Of a stretch of 64,000 bases of DNA, positions 39,601 through 51,600 are shown piece after piece. Position 1 is the first letter of the stretch; each line of letters starts with the position of its first letter. The stretch covers positions 9,865,619 to 9,929,618 of the forward strand of contig JANPWX010000054.1 of the NCBI GenBank assembly GCA_024734555.1, in the 5' to 3' direction. The notes under the pieces are model-generated. The model ran no database searches, was not told the DNA's origin, and worked only from the letters and a program-made list of their open reading frames with translations. The translations under genes were made by a program, and so were the position numbers. Origin of the DNA: Trochalopteron elliotii. Taxonomy: Eukaryota > Chordata > Aves > Passeriformes > Leiothrichidae.

Positions 39601-42600
39601 ACAGTCCAGAGTTGGAAACTTCACACTTAACTGACAAACTGCAGCAACTATCACTACACAAATTCCATTACAAACATCACAACATTTCAAGAATGACACT
39701 TTTTTTAAACCCAATGCAAAAAGGGTCATTTTATCACAGGAGGGTGTCCAATTCACCCACAAAGTCTCTGCCACCTGCAGAGTGGCACTATGCAGCAAAT
39801 GCCATAGCACAGTCAAATTTGGTCTGAATTCAATTTCTGAAAACTTCTTAACACTATATCACAAACAGCTCAGATGTGTAAGTCAACATATTTCATGGTT
39901 CAAATTATCTTTGCTTTCTGGATTTGGATTTCCCTTCAAAATGAGGAGTATATTATTTGGCTGATGGCATATACATATCTCCTGGCATCACGACTTCTGC
40001 CTCCAAGATAAAGATAGTTTAGGAAGCTACAATTAGTTCCTTCTATAAGGCAGGCCTTAATCTACATTGAAATATCAAAAAAACAGTACTTGCATTTTAT
40101 TTGCATACAAGCCCTGTAGAATTGCAGAATACAAAAGATTGCAGATTTTGAGGGGTGAGTGGGTGGGCAGTTTTTTCAAGTGCCAGTAGTTTTAAACCCG
40201 TTAAGGCCTGCAGTTCCCTTCTGTACATTTCTGACAAACCCATTTCACTACAGTTTTCTACATTCGTTCTCTGGATGTACAAAGATCTAAAAAACCCCAC
40301 ACCTGAAAACCAGCTGACTTAACTTTGCTCACCTGTGGAGAAATGACATTACCACTGTACTAACACCAGTCAGAGAGACTGCACCTCAAAAATAAGTTTT
40401 TCCTACTGAACCTGAGCACCTAACAGAGGAAGAATGCCACACTCAGCACAACTCCTGCTGTTTCAATATTAGACTGAGTTAAACCTATTTTATCCTTAGC
40501 TTATTATTTTTAAAGTTACATCGTTAAACATCCTAGTGTCATGCCAACTCCTGGTAACACCTTCACTTGACTTCATGAGACAAAAAAAAAGCCATAGAAA
40601 AAAGAAAGCTGGTGAAGCTTTACAATGGTAAGCAATAACTGACCAGAGAACTAAAACTCAGAAGATGCACAACATGTGTTTAAGGTCCAAGATTTCTAAC
40701 ACACTAAGAATTTAAAGACGTGCACATCTGCAAACTTCTTGCAGTCTGAAGGTCATCTGGCTGAAGAACAGATTTCCCTCCTTCTGTTACAAAAGCTCTC
40801 TTCCTTATGTCTTTAAAGCATCATAACTACAATATTCTTACTATACTAGAAACCAGATCTCTACAAAGAAGACCATTTTAATAAGGTCTTCAGAACTACA
40901 GTTCAAGGAAAATGTAGAAAGCTACAAGTCACATTTGGTAACTGAGAATATGTTCGATGAGGGAGGGGCAAAAAAATCCATTATTTGGTTCTATGACTTT
41001 AGGACAGAAACACCAGCACATTCTTCCATCATTGACTTGGAAGTCCTAAGATCTTACTCACCTATGTTCTGCCCAATGGTTCAAGATTTTATTGCAAAGG
41101 CACACAGTGCACCCACAGAAAACATCTGCTCTGACAAAACGTAAGGACCTCTTCAAACACAACTCCAATCTAGATCAGAAAGGTGTTTTTTCCATTTAAT
41201 TCTATTGTTAATGCTATGCAATAACTGTGAAAATCTGCACAAGGCTATGTTGTTGAAACTGGAATATTCTACGGCCTTTTTTTCAACTTTCACCTACTCT
41301 AACATGACTGAGATCACAAAACTCTGATACCAGTATTAGACAGGTAACGCAGCATTCACAACTTGACAATCTCCTCTGAAAATTCAGACAAGAAAATTCT
41401 TATTTCAAACCTTTCCATTTCCTTCCCTTAAAGAAAATAAATTCATTTCATAAAAAGAGCAGCCTGGGCAAGCAACCGACAGCTGTTAGAAATCCTAAAA
41501 TAAACAACAGATTTTTGTAAAGCAAGACAGACAGTGCTGCAAAACACTGCTTTCATGCCAGTGCTGGCCAAGGTTTCATGACAAATTGGGCAGCTTGCAT
41601 TCAAAATAACTCTACAGCTGATGAAGCAGATTAGCTTCAGGCAAGTCATTTCCCCTGCACTGCTACTCCTTGCTCTCTCACCCTGTGCAGAAAGAATTCT
41701 GCACAACCAGGATTGTGCATTCAGAGCACATACACCAAACAGCTCCTGCCTCCTGACAGCAAGGCTCACTATTACCAGTTATTCCCACTCCTGCCCCAGA
41801 CAAGGTATTTTAAAAGCTCAGAATTCAAGATTCTCTCCAGTGGCCTATGACCAAAAACAAAAAAAAAAGCTATAAAGACCAACACAGACCAAATATTCTT
41901 CTGAAGGTAGATGATGGAACACAAATATAAACCAAAAGTCTGACTTCACCACAGCTGAGAATCTCTATCAGGAAGTATTGATATGTTTTCAGACACAAAA
42001 GGAAGTCATACAAAACACCGTGCAACCTCCACTATTTATTGTGCTGTTCTCTACAGCACCACCCTTAAGTATAACACGCAAAATTAATCTCTAACCAGGT
42101 TTTTGCATGTGTCTAAATAAATGCCAGAACAGTATCACCTGGCCTCCAAACAAATGCACTGGCAAACACTGAAGAGCTGCACTTACTGAATGTATCAGCA
42201 TGACATGAGGCCAATTTTTGGGGGGCTGATGGGAAAGTTATGGTCTGAAAAGAATAAAGGATAAGGCACTCTCACCTCTAGAGTAAAAAATAATTAAACA
42301 ACTGTCAGGAACTGGAAGAGCATATCACCTCTTAATACCACCAACTGGAGACCAATAGAGGTTTAAATATCTATTTCATAAATGCAAGTAAAAAGAAATA
42401 GATATCTAAATGCTTTTGAAAAAAAATCTTACCTGACTCCCTTCTCTCTCCTTTGGTTTTGTAAAACCCTCCCCAAATCTAACCCCAGGTCTATGGCTGT
42501 GTGAGCCCAGTCAGCAATGTCCTTCAATTCCAGGTTCTCCCACTGCAGTTCCAAGGTGCAGGAGAGCAGCCCCCTGCCAGACACAGGCTTCCAATGCTGG

Positions 42601-45600
42601 CAGTACCCAGCCTACCTTAAGTTCTCAGCCCCTAGCAATTACATTTTCTCCCACTCAAGATAAAATATTCATCTGATCATTTGTTAATAACCTACAGCTG
42701 GAGAAAATCCCTCTTCTGCCAAGAAAAACTCCCTTCCGTTTTCCTCACGTCACCTGTAGGGAGAACAAAATGGGCAAAACAAAACTGGGTACAAAGGCAC
42801 ATATGAAGCAAGGAGGCATCTACAGAATGTTCACAGAGGAAGGCTTAGTTACCAGCATGTCTATTATTTTCAGTGCATAAAAACAATACCTAAAGCATCC
42901 ATGGAAAACTGTGAGGCGCTGATTAACTGCAGTCCATTGCATGAATTTGGCTAGGCAAACAAATAATATCTCCCAAGATCTCCCCAACATCACAAGACTG
43001 AAGCAAAGTCAACCATCTTCTGAAAATGTCCACAGAACAATTCCTACTCATTACTAGACAGGCAAAACTAACTCCCTGTCCTTGAGAAGGATAAGCAGCT
43101 TAGCTGACCCCATGCACTACTGCTTTTAAATGCAAGCAAGTAGTCAATGAAATTTGAGACGTTTTAGGTCAAATACAACCTTCTCTGCAAGATGTGCATA
43201 AAAGGCCTAAGTTACAAATATTTTCACCTGGAGCTCTGGTAAACAAATTCACCAGCTTGATTTTTTTTTTCCTCCCATCTCAGCATTCACTGACCTAAAT
43301 ATGAAGTAAGAAATGAAATTATATGCAATATGCAACAGGAACTGTAAAGAGCTCAGGAGAATTGCTAAATGATGCCCTATAGACTTCACACACATATTAG
43401 CTTCTCAGAAAAATGGGAATTTCATTTGTACACCTATTAATTACATACTACCTGCAGGACTTCCATGAAGCTTCAATGTCAAACCCTGACCAAGTATTTT
43501 TACATCAGCAATCATTTCCTAAAAGCACAGAACTTGGGCATTTAAGCCATCATCAAACTATTCAATCAGCCTCGAGCAAGGACTAACGAGACTCCACATT
43601 GGTGCACTCTCCAAAGGATGAGACAGATGTGATTTTACCACATAAGAATTCCAGAACAGGGATATTAAAAAGAAAATAAAAATACTAAAGAATCAGTCTC
43701 AAGCATCACTACTGGTGATACACAAGGTCAGGCAAATGGGAGCACACACAGAGAACAGTAAACGTGAAACAAGATGTGGACAGGTTCCATAAGGCCATAC
43801 AATACCCCATATCCATAGGTTCAGAAACCTTCCTGTGCTTCAACTAAGAATCTTGTTTTGTCACACACATTGACAAGATGTCACCAAGAATGGCTCTAAC
43901 GCACACAGGCATTATTTTAATGAGTATCTCCAAGAAATAGTCTAGATGGTATCTTGAGTACTTTTAAGGTCGACTCATTTTTTCTTTCCTTCTGACTGGG
44001 AAGACATGCTCAAAGCAGCATCTTTAGAGATCTCAAGTCTAATGAACAGGAAAACCACAATTAACTTCTTCCACTAGTTCATCTGCAGGGGGTTTGGGGG
44101 GTAGGAGCAGTACTAATTGCATTTTTAAACATTGGTGTTTTCATGTTCAGGTCTCCATCAATGAATTATTCATGTTTGCCAGTAATTCTGGATAGCAAAG
44201 AATGACGACCATCTGCCTAAATTTTTCATCTCTTTGAACAGAGGATGAAGCCAGCATCAGTGGCCCAGGTGTTCACCTGCCCACTGCTGCAGTAATCCAC
44301 CACAGAAATGTCTTAACTTGGGAGAAAAAAGTACCCCTGGATGCCTCCCTGTAAAGACTCACTGCTCACAGACAAATTCTGGGTAATATTTCTTTTATCA
44401 TGCTACCTATTTATACTTTTGTAAAAAATGGTGGACTTCTTTTTTTATATTGTTTTTGGTTTCTGAGGTCCCTCTTGTTCATTCTGTCAACTACATTCTC
44501 CCCTCCAGCATCCAGCTTTTCTCCCACAATTTTCTTCTGAGGACAGATGCTCTTCTTCCTCCCTCCATTTTATCAATTTATTTTTTCCCTTTCTTTTACA
44601 TGCCAATCTTTATCCCACAAGAAAAAGAAGCTTGAAAGCCCTACGATATGTCTCACAGTAACAAGATAAACCTAGAAGACAAAAGAAAGGCAAAAAAGTC
44701 ACTGAGACATCAAGGAATAATACTCAGGTCCCCCTACTTGCAGCAGCTGAATGAGAATGTTCAGTTTTTGTTTAAAGACACAACTCCTGCAATCTTTTCA
44801 GGTATCCTCCTTCTCTGGAAGGAGAATGTCTTAACTTCCAAGTTTTTTCTCACGCCAGCAGCGATTTAGGTAAATACAAAAAGATCAACACAAGCTTTTT
44901 CCAGCTTAAACATGTTCAGCTTTTGCCTAATTGATACTGGTAAATACTGACATCTCCATTTTTCTTAATTATTTTTTCTTCCAGCAATCTAGGAACACTA
45001 ATAACGATTCATTGTATAAAGAATATTTTATTAAAACCAGGCACTTTTCACAGTATCACTTTTCTCAAAACACACAATTACAGAAGATTTTAATTAGGAC
45101 ATATATTGCAACCCAACAGAGCTCCTTTGTTTCACTCTTTACAAAGCCAGTACGTTTCCAGCTGTATGGATGCAAATAAAGATGAAGTAAAAATAACCAA
45201 AACAGCAAAGTTTCCACAAGTCCTGCCCATAATGTTTAAATCACGTGGGGAAATGTGGTCAAAGACATGACTTTCAGTCTTTTCTGTTAAAAATGCTACA
45301 CAACTACCCAGAGCCTTGCCAGAAATAAAGGAGAAACAAAGATCAAGATGCATCAAAGAACACACAAACTGTGAGAAGAATGAGAATCCTCTGATTGGTA
45401 ATCTTACATTTAACTGCTCAAGACTACACAGCTTCAGAGGAGGCAATTGAAAAATGTGTCATATGGTATTTTGACATTAGAATCAGCATTTCAAGTATTT
45501 TGTACATTACGCACCACTGCTGTTTAATGTTTAAAAAAATAAAATTCCAAATGTAATATTTTAGCTATTTGACACATGTGCTTTGAATTTTACATTTGGA

Positions 45601-48600
45601 GGGTTTAGAAGGATGTCACAAAACAGGAGGAGGGAGGAAAGCGCTTAATGGAGATAAAATACACTAAAATAAAGTTAGAAAAAAATAACTTCTAGAAAAA
45701 ATAACTTGTTGACACTATTTTATATTAGTCTTATGACTGCTTTACAGTCTTACACTTAGACAGCCAATACGAAAAGTTGTTGGTCTAAAAGGAGCAATGA
45801 AATTTTAAAGACATTATTCAACTTTAATAACCAAAGAAGAAATAGGTTTTGACTCTTTGTAAAGTTTCTTTTACAAAAACAAACAAACAAAATCTTCTAA
45901 ATCAACTATTGACATTCTGAATAGACAGACTAACATTTACTCCAGAAGTTTATTCAAGTATGTAAATGTCTTTTGAAACTGTACATTCCTTTTTTCCTCT
46001 GGAACAAAGTATTGTACATTACCTAGGACACAGAACATTTTTAAGAGGAGATGCTCTTTGCTCCTGGTTTATAACGGGTATAAGAGACATTGTTCAAATC
46101 ATTTATGTCCATTCCTTCATACCTTTGTTCCCTCAAAGGTATTGCTGGGGGAGGGAGAGAAAAGGGGGTTTGTGTGTTTGTTTAAAAGACTGCAAAACAG
46201 AGGTTGACTTCAGAGAGTGGAAAAAAGGGGCCTGGCCACAAGTCAACATGTGAGTTCTACTCCCACAACTCATATGCTGAATGATTTTTACTTTGGCTAT
46301 ATTAATATCTCTAAACAGACTTTCCTAAGTTTGATCAGTTGACTTCTGATTTCTTCCTCACTAAAGAAATACCCACTGTACAGAATATAGGTTCTGCTAT
46401 GGATTCATTGCTGTTCCTCAAACTGAGCTGGAACTCCAAAATTAAAGACTTGCACATTCAATCACATTTAACTGGAGGGTCCTCAAGCATACAGATCATT
46501 TCACCACACTATGACTAGAAGCAACACCAAACCAGAGCAAGAGGAGCACAGAATGCACAAGAGCCCAGCACAATTCATGAAGCCAGGAAGACACCTCCAC
46601 CTATTGAACAAGCCTGCCTGGCTTCTTGAAACTTCCCATCACTTTGTGAACTCATCAACTCAGGGAAAAAAAATCCCTAACAGGGAGAGGGGGAGATAAA
46701 GAAAGGGATAGGAAACAAAGGCAGAGCACAGTTCAGAGTCTAGATCAAACCTGAACCTTTATCCTTGCTCCCCCAGAGGTAAACATGCCATGGAAAGGAA
46801 TAACCCCTGCAGCTTCAGTAAGCCTGAAGCTCTTACAAATAGAGGAGCCTCTGTAATCTCTGGTCATTCAGCAACATGGGGATCTCCACAAGGTGAATGG
46901 AAAGAGAAAATAAACTCAAAAAGAAAAATCCATGGAAGTCAGGAAGAAAGATGAGACCAAAAAAAAGAAACGTTTCCTCATAGAAAGGCAAGACATTAAA
47001 ATAGGCAAAGAACGTGCAAGACTTTTTGGGAGGGGAAAAGAAATTTAACTAAAGGGAAAGGCCAAAAGAAACACAGGAGAGATAAAACTGGAGCAGCAAC
47101 TTAAAATCTCAGCAGTAAAAAAGTATTTCCTGATAGCTTCTTCATGTGGTTTCTTCAGTACCCACTTCTGAAGAGAGGGATACATGCATTCAATTATCCT
47201 AGAATGGCACAGAAAAATGCAAATGAAGAGACAAATGTGTGAGATTCTCAATTTGTCCACCTCCCAAATAACAGTGGTACTAATGCATTGTGAAACCACC
47301 TTTTTTTAGAGACAGCTTCTGAAATCTGCATCCCATGTCTGAAAGGAGGCATTTAATCATGCCCATCAGTCTTGACAAACCACTGTCTGTGCAGCTTCTC
47401 TGCCGTGTCTCCAGCAACAATGAATGAATCAATGTCCCCTTTATACTTTGTATTTATTACAAAGCAATAAGTCCCTTCCTCAACTTGAAGTTTTGCTTCT
47501 GCTCCATTAGCACATCAACATCATCATCAACTATGGATTAGAGTACAAAAGTAGGTGAAATTCATTTACTAGGGTGAGAAAATATAGAGAAACCTATCTT
47601 CTGCTAGAGGCTAAGCACCAACTTTCACATTACCTTTGCTCTTTAAACAGCTGATCTCTGTTTATTTCACAACCACTTTTATCTTCTCATCAACATTTAT
47701 ATCTTTAGAATTCTGTTGTTTCTATAAATAGACTCACTGGGGAGCCAAATAACACCTTTGCTCAACAGTTACTGTTCTGTCACTTTTCTAATCAAGTTGG
47801 TTATACTATAACAGACATATTTGAGCTAGAACAGATTTGTCACGTGTTCTATCAAATTAGAAAACACAACAAACAAGACATATTACACCTGCATACCTCC
47901 CAGAAGTGTGAGTTGACTACATAATCTCCCTCTTAATAGCAGAGGCACAAATAAAGTAGAAAAAAAATCAGTTGGAATATACAGTAATGGCCAGTAACAA
48001 AACAGCAGCAAAGCACAGAGTCTCCATTTCAAGCTTCACCAGGCTCACAGAGTGGACACACTTTGGGATGATAGCAGCAGCATTCTTCTCTGAAAATACC
48101 AGGAGTCCAAAGAGCACAGTATGAATTTGAAAGAGACTAAACATTCCTCCTACTGTTTTCTGATGTTACTGCTTGAACAAGGGCTAACTTGAATTTCTTA
48201 GTTACTGGTAATCCTGAGGAAGAAGCAGTGCTCTCTACACCATTTATTCTTTTCCTGTATAAAATAATGAAAATCAGTCACTGTTGTTTTACCAGCACAG
48301 ACACTGCTCAGACTCTGATCTCTAAACTGATCAAATCTTCACCTCAGGCTCTGTATATTCTCTGCCAATGATTTTCTCTATACAGCTTGCAGTTTTGAGG
48401 CACTGTGCCCAAAACTTCACCTTGTGGGGGCTCCTAATAGTTTGAAAGAACAAAAACTATCTGCAGCTGGATAATGAGAATATTTTCCAAGACAGCACTA
48501 CCTGCATCATTTCTTAGTCAGCTCTGAGGGGGTTTTGCAATACACCATACAATAGTTCAAGCTTACAGTAAAAGAAAGGAAAAAAGTCAAGTTTTCTCAC

Positions 48601-51600
48601 TAGCTGCCTACTGAATACAGATTCAACACAACACATCAGCACACTTCCAACCAAATCCACCCTGAACGAATTAATATAAAATGAGTAAATATATTGTGAA
48701 GGCACTATTTAACAATCCTACAGAATTAATGCCAGCTTCTTAAACGTTTGGTAAATATTTATGCTTCAGAAACTGTGAAACAAAGGACTAAGGGTGGGAA
48801 AGAGCTTAGAAGCTTTCAGGAAGAAACAAAGGCACAGAGGGTTTGAAGAGACAGAGTGTACTTGAACACTTACTCTTAAAAATCCTATCACAAAAATACT
48901 TATGTGAAGATAACAGATGATAAACATTTGCATAAAGATTACACTTACTTCAACTAGCAATGAAAAATACAACTGCTTTAAGAAGAGAGAAAGGCATGAG
49001 AGGATCATAATGGCTCCTGGGAAAGAACAGACTGTCCAGAGAAGAGGAGAAAAGCCAGGTGGGTACATTGGTTAGTAGGTGGGTAACAAATTGGTGGAAT
49101 GTAATTTGATATGCAAGAAAAAGAGTTGGAGTTACAAACTAGCTCTAAGAACCAGACAGTTCTGAACACACTGCAAGGACACTATTTCCAAACATGCATT
49201 CACCTTAGAATGGATGCAGAATTCAGAGCAGAATCCTCTGTCTGCTTGTGCAGTGAAGGCCTCTGATCAATGATGTATACAGGTAACCACTGGCCAAATA
49301 TCAGTTAGCAGCATTACACCACTCAAAATTAAAAACAAGGGGTAAAGCAAGCAATCAAGGCAGTTAACAAGAGAACGAGGCATTCATAAAACAAACACTC
49401 AAAATCATCACAGGACTCCCAGTACTCCCCAAACTGACAGGTTTCCTCCAGGATTTCAGTGCAGGTGAATTAGTGGAGATTAGGAGCAGTTTCAAAACCT
49501 AAGGGCATCCATGACAATCCATGTCAACACAATGCATTCCTTCTTCACATTGGCAATTCTACACTTAAGGAGAAAATTCCCTTCAGGAGTGTAATATAGG
49601 AAGACTGTAAGAGGACTTGACCATAACAGAAATTAAACCTGAGAAAACTCAACCAATTACAATTTTATTTTTCTGATGTAAGTACTCAAGACACCCAATT
49701 TTATAAAGAAATCAGTTCCAAGGATTATATTACAGCAACTCAAACATCTTCTCCCCCTTCCATCATCTTTCTAGCAAACCAGTGGGATGATTCACAAACA
49801 AGTGAATAACTCATCTTTTTGGCAACTCTCTGTAGTGAATACTGTGTATATTTGCAACAAGCTACTCCAAGCCTCATTATGAAATTTCCAGTAAGCATGG
49901 CAGTAACATTCAAAGGTACCCAAGAAGAAAATAAAAACTTGCAAGAAGTAAGAAAGCCATAACTGGTGTGTGTGCAGGTAGCTTGTTTGTTTGTTTGTTT
50001 GTTTAAGAGACAGCCAACAGCACTTCTGTCAGTCTTAGGGGGTTCTCTTTGAACCAATTAATGAAGAATTAGACACTTACAAGGACAAACTGAAAACAAT
50101 TGAAAAAGCTAGAAATCCTTCCTATTACATAATTTGTCTGACTAGCTCCACACCAAAACACAGGCTGAGCTCCAAAGTGGAGGAAAAGACTAACAGAATA
50201 CAGCTCCTCTTGTTTCCTCTTAGCATTTAACAGAAGACCCTAGTGTCTAACCTCACTTTTTGTTTGCACAGGCAGCAGTAAAATGGCAAGCTGTGAAAAT
50301 AAAAATATACAGCTCAATTTTGAATTATCACATTTGAAATGACTCACTACAAGAAAGAACCTCAGGACCCAGCAAGTTCAGTGTTTTCTGATTTAAAAAC
50401 ACTGTCAAGAAGAGGTATTCAAAGCAACAAAATTGGTACAGGAGTTCTGAAATCCAAGGAGATTCCAGGCAATGACAGATCTCAGGTCAGACCAGGCTTA
50501 CTGGCAACACAACTGTGTACAGTAAAGTACCTGCAAGTGTTCCACATTGGTAGTATCACACGTGACTTCACAGAGTGAATAAATAATTGTTTAGGCCGCA
50601 AATCCACATTCACATTCTTCTCAAAATAACTCTGACCAGAGCCTGGGAACTGCCGGCAAGGGCCTTAAAGGAGGCAACAGTATCCTTTCAAAATATCCCT
50701 CCTGTTAAAATAAGACTCTCACAGAAAGCAGTTAGGTGTCTAGAGATAAACCCTGAAATATATGAACCAAGTACAGCAATTAAAGCCTTGCCCATGCAAA
50801 TCTGCAGAATCCAGAACAGCAACATCTCAGTATGGTGTAAATAATTACAATTATCACAGCAATGTTTGCTGTTGTGTTTTACAAGTCAGAAGAGTGCCTG
50901 AAGATTGCAAACATGCACAATCTACTCAAGTGTCTTTTCCTTTTAATGCAACAAGTGGGTGTCAGCAGAGAGAGCAACTGCTGCTTGATTTAATTCGGTC
51001 AAGAGAGCTCAAGGAACTAGGTCAAGACCCAGAAGAACATGCACTCATACACTAAACCAGTGGAGAAAAGTTGGCTAAAAGCATCTAGAAGTTGGAAAAA
51101 AAAATCACCTTTGCAAACATTAGTCTGACTTGCAGAGCCATACATCTCTGCCAAACTAAAGATGTCTTTATTTCCACATCAGTACATTTTTAAAAATTCA
51201 GCTCCTTTCCAGCAAGCTAGCACATGCAACAAGACTTCATGCAAAACATGAGATAAATATATATGTACAAGCTTTGCCCTATACACAATGCTTATTTCTA
51301 CATCACAGGACTTACAGCTTGAAAAAATGCCAACACAGCTCCCTTTCTTTACAGCAGTAGAATTCAAAATTTAGTTTGCTCTGAAAAGCCTGTGGTTAAT
51401 GCAAAGTGTACTTTCTGGTCCTAAACCAGTGAAAACTGAACATTTGTCCAGAGCACAACATGGCCAGACTCCAACTCAGTTCAATATAAATTGCATTCTC
51501 TGTTTATGTAAGGGCAATATTCAGAAGAGAATAAAGTTTTGCAGTTCAAGATAGGGTAGATATCCATGAGGTTACAAAGATCTGACACTGGCCAGAGGAA

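Noticed and set aside
41443..41769. 108-codon minus-strand frame in intron 1 with several Cys
   Set aside because: The Cys pattern (CPICHETL) hints at a RING-like start but has no following C/H ligands at suitable spacing, so it is treated as chance.
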